Of a DNA stretch of 9,560 bases, positions 1 to 6,923 are shown piece by piece. How positions within the stretch are numbered: position 1 is the stretch's first letter; each line of letters starts with the position of its first letter. Source of the DNA: Pyrinomonadaceae bacterium (lineage in GTDB: Bacteria; Acidobacteriota; Blastocatellia; Pyrinomonadales; Pyrinomonadaceae); NCBI GenBank assembly GCA_018060305.1, contig JAGOWF010000092.1, positions 1 through 9,560 on the forward strand, written 5' to 3'. Below the pieces are notes generated by a model. That model was not told the DNA's origin. It did no database searches and saw nothing but the letters and a program-made list of their open reading frames with translations. The position numbers were made by a program, and so were the translations under genes.

Positions 1-849
1 ATGGCCGACCTTGCGAAATACCGCACTGACCTCGCGAAATTCAACCAGAGTTATGCGAAGGAAGCGATAAAGGAGCCCTTCAACTTCTGGGCCCTTGCCG
101 GCTTTCTTGCCGCTGCGGCATTTACGGGCAGTTGGATCCCCTTGCTGATCGCGTTGATCGCCGAGGCAGTTTACATCATGGTCGTGCCAAATCTGCCGCA
201 GTATCGGCAGCTTGTCGCGAACCGTCACAAGCAAAAACTGCTGGCCGCCCACAATGCCAACCGCGAGGGCTTGATCAAGAGCTTCACGCCCCGCGAACGC
301 GAGGCCGTCGAATACCTTCGTTGGCTCAAGGACAAGATCCAGGATAACTATCGCAAATTCACCGGCGCCTCGTCGCTGCCGAGCAATCTGAAGGCGCTCG
401 ACCAGCGGTGGGAAGATTTTGTCGAACTTCTCGACGTCTATCGCCGACGCAAACAGCATCTCAAATCGATCAACCGAACGGCGGTTCATAATCAACTTGC
501 GCAAGCCTTTCGGGCGATGGAATCGTCAACGGACGAGAAAACAAAGCGCATTCAGAAGACCAACGTAGAGATACTCAAACGCCGTGTCGCGTCATTCGAC
601 GAGATCGAACGCAGCGTTAAACTCGTCGAGGGCCAACTTCAGTCGATCGAGAATTTCTTTAGCTATCTCAACGACGAGATCGTCACTATATCGACACCGG
701 AGAAGTTTTCACTGCTCGACTTTGAGCAACTGTCCGATTCCATAGCGATGACCAAACAGATGCTCGACGCCACCGCCGACGAGGTCGGCCAGCTAGATAT
801 GTACAACCGCGAGATGGGGAATCTCGAGTTGCTGCCGGGGGCGAAATAG
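1..849 (+). CDS. Membrane-anchored coiled-coil protein, unknown function
   Basis: I do not recognise this family. The 282-residue product has a short polar N-terminus, then two closely spaced hydrophobic segments (about residues 28-42 and 45-63) that would form a membrane hairpin. A long, charged and mostly helical domain follows (about 70-282), with coiled-coil-like stretches around 160-220 and 235-275. If both segments span the membrane, the large C-terminal domain is on the same side as the N-terminus, most likely the cytoplasm; this is inference. The ATG is the very first base of the window, so I cannot see an RBS or exclude a start further upstream. The stop at 847-849 is followed directly by the vapBC promoter. 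The base composition is like that of the other chromosomal genes here. A structural or scaffolding role is possible, but nothing in the sequence shows one. Confidence 0.75.
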   Translation: MADLAKYRTDLAKFNQSYAKEAIKEPFNFWALAGFLAAAAFTGSWIPLLIALIAEAVYIMVVPNLPQYRQLVANRHKQKLLAAHNANREGLIKSFTPREREAVEYLRWLKDKIQDNYRKFTGASSLPSNLKALDQRWEDFVELLDVYRRRKQHLKSINRTAVHNQLAQAFRAMESSTDEKTKRIQKTNVEILKRRVASFDEIERSVKLVEGQLQSIENFFSYLNDEIVTISTPEKFSLLDFEQLSDSIAMTKQMLDATADEVGQLDMYNREMGNLELLPGAK

Positions 850-852
850 CTC

Positions 853-882
853 TTGCGAGTTGTATAGACTCTCGTATATACT
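853..882 (+). promoter_or_regulatory. Candidate vapBC promoter and operator
   Basis: A sigma-70-like pair is visible: TTGCGA (853-858) and TATACT (877-882, 5/6 match to TATAAT) with an 18-nt spacer. The -10 overlaps the perfect palindrome GTATATAC (874-881), and GAGT/ACTC arms (857-860, 868-871) lie within the spacer. VapB-VapC complexes usually repress their own operon by binding palindromes over the promoter, so this is a reasonable operator candidate. The expected transcription start (about 888-890) nearly coincides with the vapB ATG at 890, which has no Shine-Dalgarno sequence, so the message may be leaderless. This is motif matching by eye, without experimental support. Confidence 0.45.
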
Positions 883-889
883 TTTCATT

Positions 890-1129
890 ATGAGAGAACG
901 CGCGCGTATTTTCAAAAACGGTGGGAGCCAGGCTGTCAGGCTCCCGAGGTCCTGTAGATTCGCCGATGACCAAGTCGAGGTTTTTGCACGCCGCGAAGGA
1001 AATAAAGTTGTGCTTGAGCCGGCAGACGAATGGAGCGAAGAGTTTTTGGCTTGTCTCGGATCCCTCGACGAGGATATTCCAAGGATCGAGCAGGAAGATA
1101 TTTCAACGTTGAAAAATCCATTTGATTAG
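890..1129 (+). CDS. vapB: VapB-type antitoxin (AbrB/SpoVT fold)
   Basis: This 79-residue antitoxin of a type II toxin-antitoxin module would neutralise the VapC RNase encoded just downstream and repress the operon. Residues about 5-43 form an AbrB/MazE-like swapped-hairpin DNA-binding domain with the family hallmark SQAVRLPR (13-20) followed by a VEVFARREGNKVVLEP strand pair. The acidic C-terminal tail (about 45-79, with Trp48 and Phe52 typical of VapB tails such as 'DEW..EF') would wrap around the toxin. I chose the ATG at 890 because the homologous domain begins with the residues right after it; the open frame continues upstream to 860 but adds residues unlike the family. The stop TAG (1127-1129) shares its G with the GTG start of vapC, implying translational coupling. 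Confidence 0.88.
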   Translation: MRERARIFKNGGSQAVRLPRSCRFADDQVEVFARREGNKVVLEPADEWSEEFLACLGSLDEDIPRIEQEDISTLKNPFD

Positions 1130-1536
1130 TGGCTGTGAAATATCTTCTTGATACCGATATCGTAAGTTACGCCCTTAAGGGACACGAGCCAACTACGCGA
1201 AATCTCAGGAATGTATTTCCTGGGGATATTGGAATCAGTTCGATCACGTTGGCGGAGTTGCGTATCGGAGCGCGGCTGAAATCATCTCGTCGAATAGACG
1301 CCATGATCGATACGTTTGCAGAATCCGTTATGGTAGCGTCTTTCGACTACAATGCGGCTACGGAATTTGGGAGGCTAGGTGCCCTGCTCCGTGAGGCGGG
1401 AACCCCGATAGGAACTCTTGATACACTGATCGCAGGTCACGCAGTTAGTCTTGGGTGTATCCTGGTTACGAACAACACAAAGCACTTTTCCCGCGTTCCG
1501 GGCCTCGTGATCGAGAACTGGTCCATGAACCAATAA
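1129..1536 (+). CDS. vapC: VapC-type toxin, PIN-domain ribonuclease
   Basis: This 135-residue PIN-domain protein is the expected length for VapC toxins, which are Mg-dependent RNases that cut specific tRNA or rRNA sites and stop translation when VapB is degraded. Acidic active-site residues are visible in order: Asp8 (YLLDTDIVSY), Glu43 (ITLAEL) and Asp98 (GTLDTLIAGHA). The VTNNTKHF segment (113-120) and the ending VPGLVIENWS match the MvpT/VapC subgroup of enteric bacteria, whose studied members cut initiator tRNA. That target is a family-based inference here. As in that subgroup, Asn rather than Asp occupies the fourth metal-site region (about 116). The GTG start overlaps the vapB stop by one base. 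Every expected catalytic element is intact, so I expect an active toxin. G+C over 901-1380 is about 49% by hand count (236/480), against about 55% over 1921-2160. Confidence 0.9.
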   Translation: MAVKYLLDTDIVSYALKGHEPTTRNLRNVFPGDIGISSITLAELRIGARLKSSRRIDAMIDTFAESVMVASFDYNAATEFGRLGALLREAGTPIGTLDTLIAGHAVSLGCILVTNNTKHFSRVPGLVIENWSMNQ

Positions 1537-1538
1537 CT

Positions 1539-2495
1539 ATGAAAACTGTAGGCATTTTGGTCGGGCGTGAGGTCACGTTTCCCGAATCCTTTATAAACCG
1601 CATCGACGAAAAGAGCGGAGGCGAGGTGACCGCCGAGATGGTCACGATTGGCGGCATTCGCCTCGACGAACCCAAGCGTTACGACGTGATCATCGACCGC
1701 ATCTCGCATGAGGTTCCTTATTACCGAGCGACCCTTAAGCGAATGGCCCTCGAGGGGACGTATATCATCAATAATCCCTTTTGGTGGTCGGCGGACGATA
1801 AGTTCTTTAACTTTTCCCTTGCCGCAAAGATCGGCGTTGCGATACCAAAAACGGTCTTGCTGCCGCAGCACAGCTATATAAAGGACATCACAAGCGAATC
1901 ACTCCGCAACCTCGAATTCCCGATCAAGTGGGAAGAGATCGTCGACTACGTGGGCTTCCCCGCTTTCCTAAAGCCGTTTGACGGCGGCGGTTGGAAGAAC
2001 GTGTCGAAGATCCATTCCCTTGAAGAGTTGTTAACGGAATACAACGACAGCGGGACGCTCTGCATGACCCTGCAGGAAGGCATCGAATACGACCACTTTG
2101 TCCGCTGCTACTGCGTCGGCAACGAAAACGTCCTGATCATGCCCTACGACCCGTCAAAGCCGTATCTCTCTGGCATGCAATACGTCGATGTGGACGATTA
2201 CCTGACGCCTGAACTCCACAAGCGCGTCGAGCAGGACGTCATCACGATATGCACCGCGCTCGGTTATGACCTCAACACGGTAGAGTTTGCGATCAAAGAC
2301 GGCATTCCTTACGCGATCGACTTTATGAATCCGGCTCCCGACGCCGAGCTGGCCTCGGTCGGCGAAAAGAATCACCGCTGGATCGTCGATAACATGACCG
2401 ACTTCATTTTGAGGAAACTCAAGGACGGCTGGGAAGCGCCCGAATATCGTTGGTCAGCAATGCTGAACCCGCCGGAAAAGGCAGCGCGGCGATGA
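1539..2495 (+). CDS. ATP-grasp family ligase-like protein
   Basis: This 318-residue protein has the layout of the ATP-grasp superfamily (RimK/GshB-like), enzymes that activate a carboxylate as an acyl-phosphate with ATP and join it to an amine or similar nucleophile. The N-terminal pre-ATP-grasp Rossmann-like domain begins MKTVGILVGRE. Likely nucleotide-binding residues are Lys88 (DDKFFNF), Lys145 in FLKPFDGGGWKNV (glycine-rich loop) and Glu180 in LQEG. Likely metal ligands are Glu249 (VEFAIKDG), Asp261 and Asn264 (AIDFMNPAPD), the usual E...D.N pattern. The substrate cannot be read from the sequence, and no partner such as a glutamate-cysteine-ligase-like gene is visible. I chose the ATG at 1539, two bases after the vapC stop, because the domain starts there; the frame is open upstream inside vapC, and no clear Shine-Dalgarno precedes 1539. 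It may therefore now be read from the vapBC transcript. The SRPBCC gene follows after 9 nt. Confidence 0.85.
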   Translation: MKTVGILVGREVTFPESFINRIDEKSGGEVTAEMVTIGGIRLDEPKRYDVIIDRISHEVPYYRATLKRMALEGTYIINNPFWWSADDKFFNFSLAAKIGVAIPKTVLLPQHSYIKDITSESLRNLEFPIKWEEIVDYVGFPAFLKPFDGGGWKNVSKIHSLEELLTEYNDSGTLCMTLQEGIEYDHFVRCYCVGNENVLIMPYDPSKPYLSGMQYVDVDDYLTPELHKRVEQDVITICTALGYDLNTVEFAIKDGIPYAIDFMNPAPDAELASVGEKNHRWIVDNMTDFILRKLKDGWEAPEYRWSAMLNPPEKAARR

Positions 2496-2504
2496 TCTAC
2501 TCGT

Positions 2505-3461
2505 ATGGCCCGGTTCGTGACTAACCACTATCTGGTCGCACTCGGTGTCTTGATCGGCATCGGCTATGGGCTGATAACGCGGCTGATCTGGGGCCAGCAA
2601 ATGGCACTGGCGTCGCTGACCTATCTCTTTCTGATACCGACAGTCCTCGGTGTTATACCCCTAATTTTTGCTAACGAAGCTCAGGTCCGCTCTTACCTTT
2701 ACATCATCTTTATCCCGTGGCTCACCGTTCTCTCGTTCTTCCTCACGATGTGGATCCTGAGGATCGAGAGCCTCATCTGCCTGATCATCCTCGGCGCTCC
2801 ATTCTTCGTGTTGGGCACCATTGGCGCATTAATCTTTAGGCTCGTCCTATTACATCAGAAGGCGAAGAAGAACGTCCTGCCGGCGATAGCGTTTATGATG
2901 CTCCCAGTGTTGCTCGCTCCTGTTGAGAATGCGGTCAACAGCCCGTCGCAGGTATATGCCGTCACGAGCGAGGTCGTCATAGACGCGCGACCGGATAATG
3001 TCTGGAAGAACATTGTCCGTGTGCCTGAGATCAGTGAGGGCGAATACCGCAGCGGTGTTTTTCATTCGCTCGGCATTCCGCGCCCCATCGAGGCCGAGCT
3101 CATTGCGGAGGGGCCGGGTGCCATGCGAAAAGGACATTTCGAGGGCGGCCTTACGTTCACCGAACATATTATCGACTGGCAGCCGCACCGCAAGGTGGCG
3201 TTCGACATAGTCGTCGATCCGGATACGATCGCAGAACGTGTCTTTGACCAGCACGTTCTCAAGGGCAACTATTTCACTTTTATCGACGCGGGTTACGAGA
3301 TCGAATCGATCAACGAAACGCAGGTTCGCCTGCGGCTCACGTCACAGTATCGGCTGACGTCCAAGGTCAACTTTTACGGCAAGTTTTGGGGCGACATCAT
3401 TCTTGCGGATTTTCAGGACAGGCTCCTGGATGTGATCAAGAGGCGATGTGACCGCGTTTAG
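2505..3461 (+). CDS. Multi-pass membrane protein with C-terminal SRPBCC domain
   Basis: The 318-residue product has two parts. Residues about 8-28, 34-56, 63-84, 88-115 and 122-140 are strongly hydrophobic and probably give four or five membrane spans. Residues about 152-316 look like an SRPBCC (START/Bet v1-type) hydrophobic-ligand-binding domain: it opens with the typical strand TSEVVIDARPDNVWKNIVRVPEI, continues through long beta-strands, and ends with a C-terminal helix (about 294-315). Such soluble domains bind lipids, polyketides or other hydrophobic ligands; here it is tethered to the membrane, which suggests lipid or membrane-ligand handling (inference). The gene starts 9 nt after the ATP-grasp stop, so the two probably share a transcript, and it ends 7 nt before the convergent TPR gene. 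No good Shine-Dalgarno is visible before the ATG at 2505. The ligand is unknown. Confidence 0.8.
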   Translation: MARFVTNHYLVALGVLIGIGYGLITRLIWGQQMALASLTYLFLIPTVLGVIPLIFANEAQVRSYLYIIFIPWLTVLSFFLTMWILRIESLICLIILGAPFFVLGTIGALIFRLVLLHQKAKKNVLPAIAFMMLPVLLAPVENAVNSPSQVYAVTSEVVIDARPDNVWKNIVRVPEISEGEYRSGVFHSLGIPRPIEAELIAEGPGAMRKGHFEGGLTFTEHIIDWQPHRKVAFDIVVDPDTIAERVFDQHVLKGNYFTFIDAGYEIESINETQVRLRLTSQYRLTSKVNFYGKFWGDIILADFQDRLLDVIKRRCDRV

Positions 3462-3468
3462 TGGGATC

Positions 3469-4878
3469 CTAGTCGTCGGATGCAACGAGTTCGTATGGAA
3501 TTCGGCGTGACAGCATCCTTGCGGTAACGAATAGGCCCGTCCAGATGAGCAGGACGACTGTTGTAACGGCCCAGCCAATGTTTGCAATCAACGCGTCCTC
3601 GAAAAACACACCGATGAAGACCGCAGGAAAAGCCAGAAGAGCTATGCGGAGAGCCGTGCGACGCGCACGCTCGACGGACTCGAGCAGGTTGACGCGGCTA
3701 ACCTCTGTCTCCATGTACTCCTCGTCGTCGTTGAGCCGAGAGAAGTAGTCCGCTTCGCCACGTGCCCAGCGGCGCAAGGCCGGCGTCGATGCGACTCGAT
3801 TAGCGGCGGCAAAGTGGTGGATCACGTGAGCGACCTTACCGTCCCGCAGTGCCAGTTCGGCAAGCCCCCGAGCCGCTCGGAAGTCACCTCCAACCCTATC
3901 TACGACCCGTCGAAACGCCTCGCTCGCGCGCCGCCATTCGCCAAACTGAACATAGCATTCACCGATCTCCGATAGCAGGGCCCGATCATCACCGGCACGG
4001 CGTTCAGACAGGCGAAGAGCGGCGACCGAACGGCGGGTCAGGCCGCTGTTACGTCTTACGGCGGCGTATGAATTCAGGCAGCGGGCGAAATCAAATATCA
4101 GCCTGGCGTCTGAGGGCCGGATTACGAGAGCCCTCCGGAACGACTCGAGCGCCTGAGGCAAATAGCCCGCAAGGCGAAGCTCGTTTCCCATGACCTGCAG
4201 TTCGTCTGCGTTCATGTCTGTGTCGCCCACATGCTGCGTCTCGGTCCTTTGACGCGCCCGATGCCGCGCCATTTCGGCCTCAAGCATGTCCGCCGACGGG
4301 ATCCGAGCGAATTCGGCCTTCATCAATGTTTCCTTAGGATCGCTGAGAAAGTCGCGAAGGTCCGATGATCTTAAATCGAGGGAATCGTTGTGCAGCTTCG
4401 GTAAGATGGCGGCGAGCATCTGCCTGAAGGCCTCTCCGCCCGAGGCTAGTGTGATACCTAATCCTTTTCCGTGCAGAACTGTTCGATAACGGTAATAGAT
4501 GTTGCCGCCCCGACGAATGGCGCGAACGGCCTGTGTCTCGACCTGCTCGACGTCTGTGATCCTGAGTCGCTTCCGGCCGCCGTTGAACCATGTCCACAGC
4601 CTCGGCAGTAACCCGCTCCGTGCGAGGCGGCGGCCGTCAAAGCTGATCCGATCGTTAAGTGTGAAAAATGGGATCAAGATCCATGAGATGCAGAAGACCA
4701 GATAAGCTGCGACGTCAAAATGAAGATAAAAGAGCAGCCCTGTAAAATACGTCCCGAGCATCAACCCCTTAAGGTATCCGTGCGGTGATACCCGGATCGA
4801 TACCGTCGGCTGTTCGGCAACGGTGACATCCGGTTCCGGATGGAGCGATGTGATATTGGTGCGGTCGGTGTTGCTCAC
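3469..4878 (-). CDS. Membrane protein with central TPR-like region
   Basis: I do not recognise a named family for this 469-residue protein. Two hydrophobic segments near the N-terminus (about 37-53 and 55-73) are followed by a strand-rich stretch (about 74-160, ISFDGRRLARSGLL...) that resembles a bacterial PH-like domain. Then comes a linker rich in charge, helical TPR-like repeats (about 224-257 the clearest, AGYLPQALESFRRALVIRP, plus about 300-330), and two more hydrophobic segments (about 408-426 and 430-452). The helical domain would be on one side of the membrane, held by hairpins at each end, probably as a protein-interaction platform. The start is GTG at 4878; the frame has a stop just upstream, and AGGAG (4896-4892) lies 13 nt before it, which is a long spacing. 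It lies 56 nt downstream of the next minus-strand gene and is probably co-transcribed with it. Confidence 0.75.
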   Translation of the reverse strand: MSNTDRTNITSLHPEPDVTVAEQPTVSIRVSPHGYLKGLMLGTYFTGLLFYLHFDVAAYLVFCISWILIPFFTLNDRISFDGRRLARSGLLPRLWTWFNGGRKRLRITDVEQVETQAVRAIRRGGNIYYRYRTVLHGKGLGITLASGGEAFRQMLAAILPKLHNDSLDLRSSDLRDFLSDPKETLMKAEFARIPSADMLEAEMARHRARQRTETQHVGDTDMNADELQVMGNELRLAGYLPQALESFRRALVIRPSDARLIFDFARCLNSYAAVRRNSGLTRRSVAALRLSERRAGDDRALLSEIGECYVQFGEWRRASEAFRRVVDRVGGDFRAARGLAELALRDGKVAHVIHHFAAANRVASTPALRRWARGEADYFSRLNDDEEYMETEVSRVNLLESVERARRTALRIALLAFPAVFIGVFFEDALIANIGWAVTTVVLLIWTGLFVTARMLSRRIPYELVASDD

Positions 4879-4934
4879 TGTTCGTCAGGGACTCCTAAAC
4901 GAAAATCAGCAATCGGGGCAATATTCCGCGAAGC

Positions 4935-5804
4935 CTATTGGATCTGGACGGGCGGCATTCCGCCGCCGAATGGGGATTCGGGTGGCGGCTCGACTATCTG
5001 CTTGGCTCGCTCGGGGTCCATTTCTTCTACTTTCTTCTTCGCGTCCATGGCTGTCTGGGACATGCGAATGGCTTTACCGTCAGCATCCTTTGCCTCGCTG
5101 GCAGTCTTCGCGATAGTGAAATAAAGTTCGAGAGCTTCCGGCTTCTTGTCCTGCTTTTCGTAGATCTTTGCGAGTTCAAAGTTAAGGGTATCTTTCGAGA
5201 TCACCAACTCGGGACCGTCCAACAGTTCCTGGATCAGTTTCACTGCGTCATCAAATCGACTGTCGCTGATGCGGGTTTCCGCGAGAGCGAATTTTGACAA
5301 TCTGCCGACCGGTGAATCTTGCCCGGATAGAGCTTCGAGTTCCGCGATGGCTGCAGGGCGGTCAATGTAAAGGCGGTTGACGGCAATAAAATACTTTGCC
5401 TTTTCAGCCACCGCGCCACCGTAGGTGTCGACGACACCCTGAAACTCTGCGATCGCCGCCTCAGAGCGTTCACGCTCGGTTTTATATGTCTTCTCCGTCG
5501 AACCCGCCGGCGTTCCCGTCTCAGAGATCTGGGCCTGTGACGTCTCGATGGCCTTTCCAAGCGCCGTCTGCGCGGCTGCCGACGAACTCCGAGTCATTCG
5601 CATGAAAACCACGACAGCGATCACGATCAGCACGATCGCTCCCAACCCGTAAAGCAGCGTTCGGCCCTTACCCTCGAGCCTCTTGCCTACCTCTTCCAGC
5701 CGAGGCACGACCTGCTGCTGAAGCGGATCAATATAGGTCTTCTTTTCCTTTGGTGCCGCGGCGGCAGCCTGAAGCTGCTCAAATCGTCGTTTCTTCTTCG
5801 CCAT
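4935..5804 (-). CDS. Single-pass membrane protein with TPR-like periplasmic domain
   Basis: The 289-residue product starts with a Lys/Arg-rich cytoplasmic segment (MAKKKRRF), an Ala-rich stretch, one clear membrane span (about 50-68, LYGLGAIVLIVIAVVVF) and then a helical, TPR-like outer domain (about 75-265) with paired-helix units such as RFDDAVKLIQELLDG and KKPEALELYFTIAKTA. The tail is Pro/Gly-rich (PPPESPFGGGMPP). This layout is like that of YfgM/AncA-type and other 'tetratricopeptide repeat-like' membrane proteins that assist envelope protein handling. The resemblance is only in architecture, so I give no symbol. The ATG at 5804 has no recognisable Shine-Dalgarno; the preceding bases are a T-run. 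It is the first gene of a likely two-gene minus-strand unit with the gene ending at 3469, and is divergent from the ECF sigma gene. Confidence 0.8.
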   Translation of the reverse strand: MAKKKRRFEQLQAAAAAPKEKKTYIDPLQQQVVPRLEEVGKRLEGKGRTLLYGLGAIVLIVIAVVVFMRMTRSSSAAAQTALGKAIETSQAQISETGTPAGSTEKTYKTERERSEAAIAEFQGVVDTYGGAVAEKAKYFIAVNRLYIDRPAAIAELEALSGQDSPVGRLSKFALAETRISDSRFDDAVKLIQELLDGPELVISKDTLNFELAKIYEKQDKKPEALELYFTIAKTASEAKDADGKAIRMSQTAMDAKKKVEEMDPERAKQIVEPPPESPFGGGMPPVQIQ

Positions 5805-5842
5805 TCGTTAAAAAAATGCAATCAATGTCGCAGTTGCGCGTT

Positions 5843-5863
5843 ATATTAGTGCCGGATACCGGC
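5843..5863 (-). promoter_or_regulatory. Possible promoter/operator for the minus-strand TPR unit
   Basis: On the minus strand, TAATAT (5848-5843) is a fair -10 match about 40 nt before the ATG at 5804. A weak TTGCAT (5873-5868) upstream is a poor -35 at 19 nt spacing. Next to the -10 is a perfect 5-bp inverted repeat, GCCGG-ATA-CCGGC (5851-5863), in the spacer, where a repressor could act. It has no following T-run in either direction, so it is not a terminator. Evidence is weak and purely by eye. Confidence 0.25.
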
Positions 5864-5978
5864 GACTATGCAAAAGAGTTAATTTAGCCTAAATCCATGG
5901 TCAGAGCAAATAACAACAGGCAAAACTCAGCACCACCGTCGTGTCCAAAGAACGTGAGCGGTAATTGGATTATTTTTG

Positions 5979-6006
5979 GGAACAAGTTCCACGGGCCGGT
6001 GTCTAA
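5979..6006 (+). promoter_or_regulatory. RpoE-type ECF sigma promoter (likely autoregulatory)
   Basis: GGAAC (5979-5983) and GTCTAA (6001-6006) are separated by 17 nt. This matches the classical RpoE consensus (GGAACTT, about 15 nt, GTCTAA) in both sequence and spacing, except that AA replaces TT after GGAAC. An A/T-rich stretch (5961-5977) precedes it. The predicted start, about 6012-6014, lies about 24 nt before the sigma start codon, so the ECF sigma factor probably transcribes its own gene, as is common in this family. The -35 is also one arm of the perfect palindrome GGAAC-AA-GTTCC (5979-5990). The opposite strand therefore also reads GGAACTT, but I see no matching -10 on that side. Confidence 0.65.
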
Positions 6007-6014
6007 CCTTATGG

Positions 6015-6029
6015 CCCGTCGAAAACGGG
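6015..6029 (+). promoter_or_regulatory. Small leader hairpin touching the sigma RBS
   Basis: CCCGT (6015-6019) and ACGGG (6025-6029) are exactly complementary with a 5-nt loop. The right arm shares its GGG with the Shine-Dalgarno GGGAGG (6027-6032) of the TTG start at 6037. If the transcript begins near 6013, this hairpin forms at its very 5' end and could limit ribosome access to a gene that already has a weak start codon. The stem is short, so this is a modest suggestion. Confidence 0.3.
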
Positions 6030-6036
6030 AGGCAAC

Positions 6037-6732
6037 TTGACAGGTCCTCTGACAAAAGGGCCGCATGCGGGACGGACGATGACCTTGAGCGAGTCGATCA
6101 CTATTGACGACGATGCGATTGCTTGTATCAGTGTGCCGTCCCAAGTCGAAGTAGTCGGGCTGGCGGAAGAAGTCGGCTTTGTTGACAAATTACGTGCCGG
6201 CGACGCCGAGGCGTTTGGGAACCTCGTCGATCGATACTCAGACGGCATATACGCCTTGTTGTATCGACTAACGGATTCGCCCGAGGAAGCGGCTGATCTG
6301 ACGCAGGATACTTTCCTGAAAGCGCTCAGGTCGATACGACAGTTCCGAGGCGATGCCCATCTCAAGACTTGGCTCTATCGGATAGCGGTCAACGAATCGC
6401 GCAATCGCTTTCGTTGGTGGAAGCGCCGGCGGCGTGACCTGACCATCTCGCTTGACGAGACTGTTCGAGACACAGATGTGCCACTCTCGACGCTGATTGC
6501 TGATGAAGGTCCGACGCCTGAAGAAGTCGCCCTGAGCCGGGAACGCGAGTATGCGCTCAGCGTCGCACTCAGCGAATTAGGTCCGGTCTTTCGTGAGGCC
6601 GTCGTGCTAGTTGATGTCGAGGGTTTGAGCTACGAGGAGGCCGCCGCCGTCATAGGTGTTGGCATAGGAACAGTAAAATCGCGGATCTCGCGTGGCCGTG
6701 AGGAATTGCGACGAAGATTGAGTGGTTTTTGA
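6037..6732 (+). CDS. ECF-type (extracytoplasmic function) RNA polymerase sigma factor
   Basis: This 231-residue protein is a sigma-70 family regulator that directs RNA polymerase to stress or envelope promoters. Region 2 spans about 50-130, with DAEAFGNLVDRYSDGIYALLYRLT, the polymerase-binding DLTQDTFLKAL (87-97) and the -10-binding LKTWLYRIAVNESRNRFR helix. Region 4 spans about 170-228, with a helix-turn-helix at about 198-222 (LSYEEAAAVIGVGIGTVKSRISRGREEL). There is no C-terminal extra domain. I chose TTG at 6037 because GGGAGG lies 4 nt upstream and just below the RpoE-like promoter; it gives an unusual 48-residue N-terminal extension. An ATG at 6079 would give 217 residues, closer to the usual ECF length, but with a weaker RBS. 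The anti-sigma gene follows on the same strand after an abnormally long 243-nt gap. Confidence 0.93.
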   Translation: MTGPLTKGPHAGRTMTLSESITIDDDAIACISVPSQVEVVGLAEEVGFVDKLRAGDAEAFGNLVDRYSDGIYALLYRLTDSPEEAADLTQDTFLKALRSIRQFRGDAHLKTWLYRIAVNESRNRFRWWKRRRRDLTISLDETVRDTDVPLSTLIADEGPTPEEVALSREREYALSVALSELGPVFREAVVLVDVEGLSYEEAAAVIGVGIGTVKSRISRGREELRRRLSGF

Positions 6733-6740
6733 TAATTAAT

Positions 6741-6762
6741 GCGAATGGCTGACTCGCCCCGG
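6741..6762 (+). repeat. Left terminal inverted repeat of the 221-bp element
   Basis: It begins GCGAATGGCT and ends CCCCGG. Compared with the reverse complement of 6940-6961 it matches at positions 1-10, 12-14 and 17-22; positions 11, 15 and 16 differ. Identity falls off after position 26, which marks the inner boundary. Confidence 0.6.
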
Positions 6763-6923
6763 TTTTGGTTTGAATGAATAAACATCGGTGCCAAACGATA
6801 GGTCAAGCAAGCGAGAAACCGACATCGAGCAGCCACAATAGCGAACGGCAATATTTGAATCGACCAGCAACATCGATAAGAAGCTTGCCGTCTGCAATTG
6901 CCTGAACGGTCTCGGTCAACGTT

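Noticed and set aside
850..1538. Target-site duplication flanking vapBC
   Set aside because: I compared the sequences just before vapB and just after vapC and found no convincing direct repeat.
5064..5073. A further exact copy of the 10-bp repeat end GCGAATGGCT
   Set aside because: It lies within the coding sequence of the minus-strand TPR-like protein and the match stops after 10 bp, so it is most likely chance rather than another element end.
6011..6040. Nine-codon ATG frame upstream of and overlapping the sigma TTG start, as a possible leader peptide
   Set aside because: Its ATG lies at or before the predicted transcription start and has no RBS.
5884..6144. Minus-strand open frame of 86 codons across the sigma promoter region
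   Set aside because: It overlaps the sigma start and the strong promoter, has no recognisable protein features, and is a shadow frame.
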